A stretch of 7,249 nt of DNA, taken from NCBI GenBank assembly GCA_015655615.1, contig JAATES010000175.1, forward strand, positions 1-7,249, given 5' to 3'. The position numbers and the translations under genes are program-made. The notes below the pieces were generated by a model. It saw only the letters and a list, made by a program, of their open reading frames with translations. It was not told the DNA's origin and made no database searches. Below, in pieces: positions 1 through 6,580 of this stretch (position 1 is its first letter; each line of letters begins with the position of its first letter). This stretch comes from Actinomycetales bacterium. Its GTDB lineage: Bacteria; Actinomycetota; Actinomycetes; Actinomycetales; Cellulomonadaceae.

Positions 1-2367
1 CGTGCCGTCGACGGTCATCGACTGGATGTAGGCCTGGTCGACAGCGGCCCCGGGGGTCGAGATCGTGAGGGTCTTGCCATTGGCGCGGTGCACCTCGATG
101 CTCTCGAACAGGGGTGCCGCGACGGTGAGCTCTGCCCGGGCCGGGCTCTGCGGGTACAGGCCCATCGAGGCGAAGACGAACCAGGAGCTCATCCCGCCTA
201 GGTCATCGTTGCCGGGGATGCCCTTGGATCCGGCGGACGCGTCCGCCCGGTCGAGCCAGAGCTGCTTGATCGTGGCGCGGATGGTCTCCTGGGTCTTCCA
301 GGGCGCACCCGCGTAGTTGTACAGCCATGGCACGGCGACTGAGGGCTCGTTGTCCATGTTGGAGTGGGTGTTGTTGTTCCAGCTCCCGGTGAGCACCCAG
401 TTGCCGGAGCTGTCCTTGAAGAAGTCGTCCAGGCGCTCGATCGCGGCGGCGTTGCCGCCCATGACGTCGAAGAGCCCGGCCGGGTTGTGCTGCACCATCC
501 AGACGTAGGTGGCGGCGGTCGCCTCGACGAAGCCGTCGTCCTGGGACGGGTCTAATCCCGGCGTCCAGGTGCCGTCGGACTTGCGGTTCTGGAAGTACCC
601 GGCGGTGTCTGTGGCGTAGGGGTTGAACTGCTTCTGCCAGGACTGGGACCGGGCGGCGAACGCCTCGTAGTCGGAGGTCTTGCCGAGGGCCTTGGCGAGC
701 GACGCGATGCCGTAGTCGGCGGCGGCGACCTCGAGGGTCTCATTGGCGCATCCCCAGGCGTTGCACCCGTCCGGGTAGTAGCCGAGGGCCAGGAACTTGT
801 CGAGGGACGGGCGCTGTCCGACGACCCCGATGTTCTTGCCCTGGCGGGAGAGGTCCTTCGCGGTCGGCACGGTCGCCGCCGTCTTGAGCGACTGGTAGGC
901 GGCCTCGGTGTCGAAGCGCGTCCCGCCGAAGGCGTAGATGCTTGCCACGGAGACGGCGGAAGGATCGCCGACCATGACGTGCGTCCCGCCGGTGACGTGG
1001 GTCCATCGATCCCACAGGCCGTTGTTCTGGGTGGCCTGGTTCAGCAGGGACTGCGCGATATCGCTGCCGCGGTCGGGGTCGAGCAGGGTGACCAACTGGA
1101 TCTGGGAGCGGTAGACGTCCCACCCGGAGTACGTCGTGTACTGATGGTCCTGGTTCGCCGGGAGGGTCTTGGTCCCGGTGCCCTCGAAGCCGGGATAGGT
1201 GCGGTCGACGTCATCGATGATGTTCGGGTGCAGCAGCGAGTGGTAGAGCGAGGAGTAGAAGGTGCGCTGCTGGGATGCGGTCCCGCCACCGATCTCGATG
1301 CGGCCGAGCTCGGTGTTCCAGGCCTCCTTGGTCTGCGCCTTGACCTGGTCGAGCGTGGTCCCCGCGGGGTTCTCAGCGGCCAGGTTGGCGGTGGCACCCG
1401 CGGCGCTCACGTAGGAGATCCCGACCCGGACGTTGACCGTGCGGCCCGCACTGGTGTCGAAGGTGACGTACCCGCCGGCACCCTTGCCCGCGGGCGGGTA
1501 TCCGGCGTCGGTGGCTCCGGTGTATCCGGTGCCTCCGGTCTGCGAGGTTCCTCCGGTCTGGACTGCGGAGTCCTTCCAGGTGCCGACGGCTGAGAAGGCC
1601 TTGTCGAAGGTCGCGGTGAAGTACACGGTGTAGTAGCTGCGTTGCAGGCTGCCGTCGCCGACGAAGGAACCGCAGAAGTTCCCCGACTTCACCCAGCCGG
1701 AGATCGTCTTGTCCGCCTGGTTGATGGTGAGGGAGGAGTTCTCCGAGCCCATCAGCGAGTCGGACGTGCGCACCAGCATGGTGGCATCGGAACCGGTGGG
1801 GTAGGTGAACTGCCCGCTGCCGGTGCGAGTGGTCGCGGCGAGCTTGACGTCCACTCCGGAGTCCAGCTTCACGGCGTAGGACCCGGGGGACGCCGACTCG
1901 TTGGCGTGGGTGTAGGTGTTCGTGTAGGCGAGGTTGCCATCAGCATCCGCCTTCGAGGGTGACGTCGTGACATTTCCTGCGAGGGGGTAGAACGGGATGT
2001 CGCCGGACAGTCCGGCGCAGCCCGCGCCCGAGACGTGCGTCAGGCTGAACCCCCGGGTGCGGTTGTTGTCGTAGGAGTAGCCACTGGGATTCCGGGAGTG
2101 CATCGACCCCCCGGACAGCACGGTGTTGTCCGGGCTCCAGGCGAGCATGCCGAAGGGGGCGACGGCGCCCGGGTAGGTGTTCCCTGCGTTCGACGTGCCC
2201 ACGAAGGGATTCACCATCGAAGCCGGGTCGGTCACCAGTGCGGCGGCCTGGGCCGGCATGGCGGTGACGGGTAAGAGGCCCAGCCCTAGTGCGCAGGCGG
2301 CGGCGGCAGCGATCAGAAGTCGGGGAGTGCGGCGCTGAGCGCGCACGGATGTCCTTGGGTTTTTCAC
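1..2367 (-). CDS. Secreted GH92-family alpha-mannosidase (C-terminus beyond the window)
   Basis: The reading frame is open for 789 codons from a GTG start to the left edge, with no stop, so the C-terminus is missing. Residues 1-41 form a signal peptide: a basic N-region with RRTPR, an Ala/Leu core, and a cleavage site near AQA. The mature protein starts with the typical GH92 opening (MVNPFVGTSNAGNTYPGAVAPFG, about residues 51-73, read here in two overlapping pieces). Family motifs follow in order: HPN at 380-382, YSGWDVYRSQ around 413-422, CANETLE from 540, FVEA with the likely general acid E615, DNEPS from 672 leading into a WLYNYAG segment, and GNDD with likely catalytic-base Asp 721/722. 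GH92 enzymes are calcium-dependent inverting exo-alpha-mannosidases that trim yeast mannan or N-glycans. This enzyme should act outside the cell. Linkage specificity cannot be read from the sequence. The GTG start was chosen because a GGAG lies 7 nt upstream and a full signal peptide follows. Residues about 267-288 are a Gly/Thr-rich repeat insert. Confidence 0.93.
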   Translation of the reverse strand, partial: MKNPRTSVRAQRRTPRLLIAAAAACALGLGLLPVTAMPAQAAALVTDPASMVNPFVGTSNAGNTYPGAVAPFGMLAWSPDNTVLSGGSMHSRNPSGYSYDNNRTRGFSLTHVSGAGCAGLSGDIPFYPLAGNVTTSPSKADADGNLAYTNTYTHANESASPGSYAVKLDSGVDVKLAATTRTGSGQFTYPTGSDATMLVRTSDSLMGSENSSLTINQADKTISGWVKSGNFCGSFVGDGSLQRSYYTVYFTATFDKAFSAVGTWKDSAVQTGGTSQTGGTGYTGATDAGYPPAGKGAGGYVTFDTSAGRTVNVRVGISYVSAAGATANLAAENPAGTTLDQVKAQTKEAWNTELGRIEIGGGTASQQRTFYSSLYHSLLHPNIIDDVDRTYPGFEGTGTKTLPANQDHQYTTYSGWDVYRSQIQLVTLLDPDRGSDIAQSLLNQATQNNGLWDRWTHVTGGTHVMVGDPSAVSVASIYAFGGTRFDTEAAYQSLKTAATVPTAKDLSRQGKNIGVVGQRPSLDKFLALGYYPDGCNAWGCANETLEVAAADYGIASLAKALGKTSDYEAFAARSQSWQKQFNPYATDTAGYFQNRKSDGTWTPGLDPSQDDGFVEATAATYVWMVQHNPAGLFDVMGGNAAAIERLDDFFKDSSGNWVLTGSWNNNTHSNMDNEPSVAVPWLYNYAGAPWKTQETIRATIKQLWLDRADASAGSKGIPGNDDLGGMSSWFVFASMGLYPQSPARAELTVAAPLFESIEVHRANGKTLTISTPGAAVDQAYIQSMTVDGT
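1510..1560 (-). repeat. Three-copy 18-nt imperfect tandem repeat inside the mannosidase gene
   Basis: On the plus strand, related 15-nt blocks begin at 1510, 1528 and 1546, exactly 18 nt apart. The blocks at 1528 and 1546 match at 14 of 15 bases; the one at 1510 is more diverged. In the mannosidase they encode three hexapeptide units (QTGGTS, QTGGTG, YTGATD). The period is a multiple of three, so copy-number change would keep the frame. The segment is probably a flexible surface loop in the N-terminal part of the enzyme (inference). Confidence 0.6.
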
Positions 2368-2374
2368 GAACCTG

Positions 2375-2378
2375 CTCC
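2375..2378 (-). promoter_or_regulatory. Ribosome binding site for the mannosidase gene
   Basis: GGAG on the minus strand sits 7 nt upstream of the GTG at 2367-2365. This decides the start in favour of this GTG over a second in-frame GTG six codons downstream, at the VRAQRR segment. Confidence 0.7.
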
Positions 2379-2410
2379 ATCGAAGGCGTGAGTTGTACGG
2401 TGTCGTCTCC

Positions 2411-2439
2411 ATCAGACCAGTGCCCGACTGCTGTGTCAA
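2411..2439 (-). promoter_or_regulatory. Sigma70-type promoter for the mannosidase gene
   Basis: Reading the minus strand, a perfect -35 TTGACA (2439-2434) is followed by a 17-nt spacer and a -10 TCTGAT (2416-2411), which matches TATAAT at 4 of 6 positions. A transcript would start near 2404 and give a leader of roughly 35-40 nt, ending in the GGAG ribosome binding site. Motif and spacing are seen directly; activity is inferred. Confidence 0.6.
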
Positions 2440-2491
2440 AGGGTGGCGTAGCTCGAGGCCTGAGACCGAGGTATGTGTCCGCTGTGCCAGC

Positions 2492-2529
2492 GGTGACGGG
2501 TTCGCTGTGACCGCAGCGATCCTTGTGAC
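2492..2529. repeat. Cluster of (G/T)GTGAC short repeats in the divergent spacer
   Basis: GGTGAC (2492-2497) and two copies of TGTGAC (2506-2511, 2524-2529) lie on the plus strand. GCGGT (2490-2494) and ACCGC (2510-2514) form an inverted pair with a 15-nt gap. The cluster lies between the mannosidase promoter and the oxidoreductase start, where an operator would be plausible. Such short words occur by chance, and no regulator is encoded beside them. Confidence 0.25.
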
Positions 2530-2586
2530 ATGCAGCACGTCGCGCCACCGTTAAGTTCCGGAAACATTTTCCTAACCATCGCGACC

Positions 2587-2592
2587 TATTCT
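2587..2592 (+). promoter_or_regulatory. Possible -10 element for a leaderless oxidoreductase-cofE transcript
   Basis: TATTCT (4 of 6 to TATAAT) ends 6 nt before the ATG at 2599, the spacing expected if transcription starts at the start codon itself. No clear Shine-Dalgarno lies before this ATG, and the stretch 2551-2595 is AT-richer than its surroundings. Leaderless mRNAs are common in actinobacteria. No convincing -35 is visible, so this is a moderate inference. Confidence 0.35.
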
Positions 2593-2598
2593 GGTCTG

Positions 2599-3597
2599 AT
2601 GTCGTTGACCATTGGATACGTTGCCGCCCTCGAACAGTTCCACCCCACTGAGGCAGTCGCCCTGGCCGCACTCGCGGAGCAGCACGGCTTCACCGGGGTG
2701 ATGGCTGCCGATCACTTCCAGCCGTGGGTACCCGGTCAGGGACAGTCCGCATTCGTCTGGAACGTGCTGACGGCGCTGGGCGAGCGGACCGCAGGCGATT
2801 TCGGTCCCGGTGTGACAGCGCCCACCTTCCGGTGGCATCCGGCGATGGTTGCGCAGGCCTCGGCGACGTTGGCAGCGATGTACCCGGGACGGCACTGGCT
2901 GGGTCTGGGCTCGGGAGAGGCGCTCAACGAGCACATCGTGGCGCCCTACTGGCCCGAGGCGCCGGAACGGATCAACCGGATGTTCGAGGCCATCGACATC
3001 ATCAAGAAGCTCTTCACGGCTTCCCTCGCAGGCTAGGACGTGAAGCACTCCGGGCCGTTCTACAAACTGGAGTCGGCCCGCCTGTGGACCATGCCGGAGG
3101 TCGCACCGGAGATCCTGGTCGCCACGGGAGGCCCGGTGACCGCGAAACGGGCGGGCCGGGTCGCTGACGGATTGATCACCGTGGGCGCACCGCTCGAGAA
3201 GATCTCGATGCTCTTCGGCAAGTTCGACGAGGGGGCACGGGAGGCTGGCCGGGACCCGTCGACCATGCCGCGGGCGCTGCAGGTCCACCTGTCCTGGGCG
3301 CCCACGGATCAGGAGGCGCTCACCAGTGCAATGGTGGAGTGGCCCAACGGCGGCATGAAGTTCCCCAAAGCCGACATCCGTTCGCCGCACGACTTCGAGC
3401 AGATGGCCAAGCTGGTGCGCCCTGAGGACTTCGCCGGCCGGATGGTGATCTCCTCGGATCCCGACGTTCACCGGGCCGCCATTCAGAAGTACATCGACCT
3501 GGGATTCGATCGGGTGTACCTGCACAACGTCGGCCGCAATCAGGCCGAGTGGCTCGAGGTGTTCGGACGCGAGGTACTTCCGAAGCTGCATCGATGA
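2599..3597 (+). pseudogene. F420-dependent LLM-class oxidoreductase (TIGR03557-like) interrupted by an in-frame TAG
   Basis: Two open stretches in one frame, codons 1-145 and 147-332, are separated only by TAG at 3034-3036 (codon 146). Joined, they make a 332-residue TIM-barrel protein, the normal length for the FGD-like / TIGR03557 group of F420-dependent luciferase-like enzymes. The N-half has the start MSLTIGYVAALEQF, the active-site ADHFQPW (D38, H39, W43), the TPTFRW-like APTFRWHP and GLGSGEALNE with E107, matching Asp39, His40, Trp44 and Glu109 of mycobacterial Fgd1. The C-half has AGGPVTAKRAGRVADGLI and an ending, [10 protein letters not shown] to REVLPKL, typical of TIGR03557. The segment after KISM does not resemble the phosphate-binding region of true glucose-6-phosphate dehydrogenase, so the substrate is unknown. 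ATG 2599 is chosen because homology begins there; an in-frame ATG at 2530 would add non-conserved residues. No indel is present, so one base change (for example AAG or CAG to TAG) explains the break. A sequencing error, amber readthrough or two-part expression are alternatives. Confidence 0.8.
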
Positions 3598-4469
3598 GCG
3601 CGCACCTGGTCGAGGCGGCGGACGCGGAGATGGCGTCGGCGGGATCCGGTGGGCACGGCCCGCGTGGTCAGGGCTTGACGATCTGGCCGGTGACGGGCGT
3701 TCCCGAGGTGGCCGAGGGGGACGATGTCGCGGCCCTGATCCTCACCGCGTGGCAGCATCAGTCGAGTGCTGGACGAGGGGACATCCGGCTTCAGGACGGC
3801 GATGTCCTGGTGGTCTCCAGCAAGGTCGTGTCGAAGGCGGAGGGCCGCCGAGTTCGCGCTGCGGATCGTGAGGAGGCGATCACCGCGGAGACGGTGCGCG
3901 TGGTGGCCGCTCGCGAGCATCCGGGCGGGGTGACCCGGATCGTGGAGAACCATCTGGGATTGGTGATGGCTGCCGCGGGTGTGGATGCCTCCAACACTCC
4001 CGAGGGCACGGTGCTGCTGTTGCCAGCAGACCCTGACGCCAGTGCACGGGCGATCCGGGCAGCGGTGCGATCGCGGACGGGCGTGTCCGTCGGCGTGCTG
4101 ATCTCGGACACCGCGGGGCGTGCCTGGCGCCAGGGAGTGACCGACATGGCGGTGGGCGCTGCCGGGGTGCGCGTCCTGGACGACCTCCGCGGGACGCGTG
4201 ACGCGGACGGGCGTGAGCTCTCCGCCACCGTCGTCTGCGTGGCAGACGAGCTGGCGGCCGCTTCCGAGCTGGTGCGCGGGAAGTCCGCCCGCGTGGCGGC
4301 TGCGGTGATCCGTGGTGCCGGGAGGTGGACGACCACCGAGGATGGACCGGGGGCTCGGGCGATCGTGCGGCTCGCTGGCGAGGACATGTTCCGGCGCGGG
4401 AGCGACGAGGCCTATCAGGAGGGGTTCGCGGCAGGGCTGGCGGCAGGCAGGACTGGTTCCCCGGGCTGA
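3594..4469 (+). CDS. cofE: Coenzyme F420-0:gamma-glutamyl ligase (CofE)
   Basis: The 291-residue product is a clear CofE-family protein. The enzyme uses GTP and a divalent metal to add L-glutamates, gamma-linked, to F420-0, making the mature cytoplasmic cofactor. Visible motifs are [13 protein letters not shown] (32-44), [16 protein letters not shown] (69-84), the [16 protein letters not shown] block (119-134), [15 protein letters not shown] (141-155), [19 protein letters not shown] (170-188) with the D172-T173 nucleotide/metal-site pair, [13 protein letters not shown] (197-209) and [13 protein letters not shown] (215-227). The start ATG overlaps the oxidoreductase stop as ATGA, so the two are probably translationally coupled; only a weak GAAG lies 8 nt upstream. 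About 28 non-conserved residues precede the core, so a later start such as Met13 (3630) is possible. Many actinobacterial versions (FbiB) carry an extra C-terminal FMN/nitroreductase-like domain. This one stops after the ligase domain with a short Ala/Gly-rich tail ([14 protein letters not shown]). Confidence 0.93.
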   Translation: MSAHLVEAADAEMASAGSGGHGPRGQGLTIWPVTGVPEVAEGDDVAALILTAWQHQSSAGRGDIRLQDGDVLVVSSKVVSKAEGRRVRAADREEAITAETVRVVAAREHPGGVTRIVENHLGLVMAAAGVDASNTPEGTVLLLPADPDASARAIRAAVRSRTGVSVGVLISDTAGRAWRQGVTDMAVGAAGVRVLDDLRGTRDADGRELSATVVCVADELAAASELVRGKSARVAAAVIRGAGRWTTTEDGPGARAIVRLAGEDMFRRGSDEAYQEGFAAGLAAGRTGSPG

Positions 4470-4513
4470 CCTCCTGGCTCATCGGTGCGCGGTCAGGCGG
4501 CGAGCCGGTTCGG

Positions 4514-4537
4514 CGCCCGCCCGGCCGTCGGCGGGCG
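4514..4537 (+). terminator. GC-rich hairpin downstream of cofE, possible terminator
   Basis: A perfect 8-bp stem (CGCCCGCC at 4514-4521, GGCGGGCG at 4530-4537) encloses an 8-nt loop and lies 45 nt after the cofE stop. No T-run follows, so this is not a classical intrinsic terminator. T-poor hairpins after stops are frequent in high-GC actinobacteria. It separates the F420 pair from the protease pair. Confidence 0.4.
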
Positions 4538-4662
4538 AGGGGTAGCTGCTGTGGCTCTAGCCAGATGATCGCCATGCCTGTTAAGGTCCAAGTACCATTC
4601 GGGCGGGCGGCGGGATCGTCCGCCCAGCACCTGACCTGGACGCTTCGAGGGGCCTACGAGAC

Positions 4663-5892
4663 ATGGATGCGCATAGCGGGCGACGCCTGATCTGTTCGGT
4701 GATCGCCATTGCCGCGACCCTGCTGGCCCCGGCCTCGATGCTGGCGCACGGCGATGAACCCGGGTGGCGCAGTGAGGCCCACCAGCCGGAGCAGGAATCC
4801 TTCCTGCCCTATGTCATGCAAGTCCTGGAGATCGCCCGTGCTCAGTCCGGTTACGCAGGGGAATGGTACGACGCCGCGGAACCCTCACTCACGGTGTACG
4901 GCAAGGCGGAGGCGACGGCCGCCTTCGATGCGATAGCGGCTGAGGCCCCGGCCGGATTCCGGGTGACCTGGAGTCGGTCGGATTACAGCATGGCCGATCT
5001 GGACGCACTCGCGGAGTCCATCTCCCGGGAGGATATCGATGTCGAGTCGGTGGAATACGACTATGACGGATCGGGCCTCGTCGTGAATTATGCTGCGACC
5101 GAGGGCAAGAGTGCCATCGCGGCGTGGGAGAAAGGCCAGAAGCAGGGGAGTTCGAGGGCGGTGTCGCCTCCGGTGTCCTGGGTGCCCGTCGCGGCTGGAT
5201 CGGTCAGGCCTGCCGATACCAGGAACTCGGATACCGCACCGTTTGCCGGCGGTCTGCGAATCGGGTCGTCGGCGGGGGGCTGCACCGGCGGCTTCCCGGT
5301 GACCCGATCCAATGGCGAGGTGGGAATCGTCACCGCATGGCACTGCTCCGACGGCGCGGTGGGATTGAGCTGGAAGGCGCAGGGATCTGGCGCAGCCGTG
5401 GGCAAGAGCTCAGCGGCCCGAAGCAGGGCGTGGGACGTCCAGTTCATCAAGAGCTCGTCGGGGCGCATCGAGAACAAGATCTTCTATGGCGGCTATAAGA
5501 CGGGCAGCAAGAAGGCGATCCCCAGCTTCGCGTACCTCGATCAGTATCTACCGGCCGGTACCGACATCGTGGTCAGCGGCGGGTACAGCGGGAACCAGGC
5601 TGGTGTGATCACCGGGCTGGTGAACGATCTTGACTACAACGGGGGCGGGGATCAGGCGGGGAAAAAGTACTATCAGGTGGAGGCCGTGGGAAACAATCCC
5701 ATCGCCGGAAACGGGGATAGCGGATCTCCCGTGGTGACGGTCGACGGCGGAGAGGCCTTCCCCGTCGGGCTCTTCGTGGCCGGAAGCGGCCCAGACATTC
5801 CTTGCAAGGGCGTGCCCTCGTCGTCGACACGGACGTGCAGCAAGGTGGGGTATGTGACGCCCATGCACAAGATGTATGCGGTGATCGACTGA
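4663..5892 (+). CDS. Secreted chymotrypsin-fold serine protease with streptogrisin/alpha-lytic-type pro-domain
   Basis: The 409-residue preproprotein has three parts. Residues 1-28 are a signal peptide (basic start, hydrophobic core at 9-27, cleavage near MLA-HG). Residues about 47-144 form a pro-domain: IARAQSGYAGEWYD, LTVYGK, FRVTWSRSDYSMADLDAL and VESVEYDYDGSGLVV recall the strand/helix pattern of alpha-lytic and streptogrisin pro-regions, which fold the protease and inhibit it until cleaved. The catalytic part, from about 185, has H227 in TAWHC, D258 in AWDVQF and S353 in GNGDSGSPV, a complete triad in the correct order. C207 and C228 bracket the active-site His region as in streptogrisins, and C381/C392 make a likely second disulfide. 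It should cleave extracellular proteins after autocatalytic removal of the pro-domain; the cleavage preference is not readable with confidence. ATG 4663 has a GAGGGG 10 nt upstream and starts a good signal peptide. The pro-domain is acidic (18 Asp/Glu to 5 Lys/Arg in 47-144). The next gene follows after 2 nt. Confidence 0.92.
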   Translation: MDAHSGRRLICSVIAIAATLLAPASMLAHGDEPGWRSEAHQPEQESFLPYVMQVLEIARAQSGYAGEWYDAAEPSLTVYGKAEATAAFDAIAAEAPAGFRVTWSRSDYSMADLDALAESISREDIDVESVEYDYDGSGLVVNYAATEGKSAIAAWEKGQKQGSSRAVSPPVSWVPVAAGSVRPADTRNSDTAPFAGGLRIGSSAGGCTGGFPVTRSNGEVGIVTAWHCSDGAVGLSWKAQGSGAAVGKSSAARSRAWDVQFIKSSSGRIENKIFYGGYKTGSKKAIPSFAYLDQYLPAGTDIVVSGGYSGNQAGVITGLVNDLDYNGGGDQAGKKYYQVEAVGNNPIAGNGDSGSPVVTVDGGEAFPVGLFVAGSGPDIPCKGVPSSSTRTCSKVGYVTPMHKMYAVID

Positions 5893-5894
5893 TC

Positions 5895-6569
5895 ATGTTC
5901 TCCGTCAGTGGTTCAGAGCGGGCAATGGCGATCGCGGGGCGCGACGCCAGGCCCCATGCGCTGATGAGGATTGCGCTCGTGGTGATGCTGGCCGTCATGG
6001 CGCAGTCCTCACTTGTCCCGACTGCGGATGCCAGTGCCGCGCGTCCGGCGTCCGTGCGGGCGGCGTCCGCGGGAGTCTCCGGTGCGTATCCTGTATCCGA
6101 GGCCAAGACGGTCCGGTTGACGAAGCGACAGAAGAGGTCAGTGGTCAAGTGGCGGGCTCGGGTGGCGGCGATCGCCAGGACCCAGCAGAACTTCACCGGT
6201 CTGCGGGTCTCCGCTCGTGGAACGGTCCTGCGACTGTATGGCGTGGGTCATCCGTCACCGGGCATGCAGCAGGTGATCCGCAAGGCCCGTGCTCACTCGA
6301 AGCTCAGGGTCGTCTGGAAGGGCTCGGCACACTATCGCAGAGCGGAGCTCGCAGCGGCGGCGCGCACGGCTCGCAAGGATCACCGCATTCGCAAGGTCCG
6401 CATCCGCCCGGACAAGGGTGGGTACCTCGAGATCGTCCCGAAGCGCAGGTACCGGATCGCGCTCCTCAGGGACGAGATGTTCCTGTCGCAGGTGCTTCAG
6501 ATCGAGGTCCCGTCCGTGATCAGGCCGAGCAGCGGCCGGCATGCACGTCCGCTGCCAGATCGGCCTTGA
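5895..6569 (+). CDS. Secreted basic protein resembling a free-standing protease pro-domain
   Basis: I know no named family for this 224-residue protein. Residues about 24-47 form a signal-peptide core (MRIALVVMLAVM, then a small-residue cleavage region near ADASA). A Ser/Ala/Val linker follows. Residues about 84-183 align by eye, with few gaps, to the pro-domain of the upstream protease: IARTQQNFTG against IARAQSGYAG, LRLYGV against LTVYGK, LRVVWKGSAHYRRAELAAA against FRVTWSRSDYSMADLDALA, and a closing IRKVRIRPDKGGYLEIV. No catalytic domain follows. The last 37 residues are unlike the protease, and the next gene is only 40 nt away on the opposite strand. Residues 71-187 carry 34 Lys/Arg and only 4 Asp/Glu. 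The start is uncertain: ATG 5895 gives a tight 2-nt spacing to the protease stop but a long N-region, and ATG 5925 or 5964 are alternatives; none has a strong ribosome binding site. It could be an inhibitor, folding helper or anchoring partner of the protease, or a duplicated protease that lost its catalytic half. Confidence 0.8.
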   Translation: MFSVSGSERAMAIAGRDARPHALMRIALVVMLAVMAQSSLVPTADASAARPASVRAASAGVSGAYPVSEAKTVRLTKRQKRSVVKWRARVAAIARTQQNFTGLRVSARGTVLRLYGVGHPSPGMQQVIRKARAHSKLRVVWKGSAHYRRAELAAAARTARKDHRIRKVRIRPDKGGYLEIVPKRRYRIALLRDEMFLSQVLQIEVPSVIRPSSGRHARPLPDRP

Positions 6570-6580
6570 CGAGGGTCGAG

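Noticed and set aside
979..1593. A 204-codon plus-strand frame inside the mannosidase gene
   Set aside because: The Gly/Val-rich translation has no recognisable domain and the opposite strand encodes a motif-complete GH92 enzyme.
2556..2563. The palindrome TTCCGGAA upstream of the oxidoreductase as an operator
   Set aside because: It is only 8 bp, has no second copy nearby, and no matching regulator is evident.
2530..2598. An upstream in-frame ATG that would extend the oxidoreductase by 23 residues
   Set aside because: Homology begins at the ATG at 2599, and the extension lies in the AT-richer promoter-like stretch.
3034..3036. TAG as a pyrrolysine codon
   Set aside because: This enzyme family has no pyrrolysine members and actinobacteria of this kind do not usually carry the pyl system; a point mutation or sequence error is far simpler.
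2572..3591. A 339-codon open frame on the minus strand covering almost the whole oxidoreductase
   Set aside because: It is antisense to a clearly homologous gene, its translation resembles no family I know, and long antisense frames are common where third positions are GC-rich.
3880..4575. A 231-codon minus-strand frame opposite cofE
   Set aside because: It is a Pro/Arg-rich translation typical of shadow frames; cofE motifs run through the whole region on the plus strand.
4593..4625. TACCAT (4593-4598) as a protease promoter -10, and a 6-bp GGGCGG/CCGCCC hairpin (4605-4610, 4620-4625) in the leader
   Set aside because: No -35 at a suitable distance, and short GC stems are expected by chance in this base composition. 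A promoter probably lies in 4470-4662 but I cannot place it.
5802..5894. An upstream in-frame start for the pro-domain-like protein, inside the protease gene
   Set aside because: It would overlap the protease C-terminus by about 90 bases and place a charged segment before the signal peptide; ATG 5895 or a later start is more sensible.
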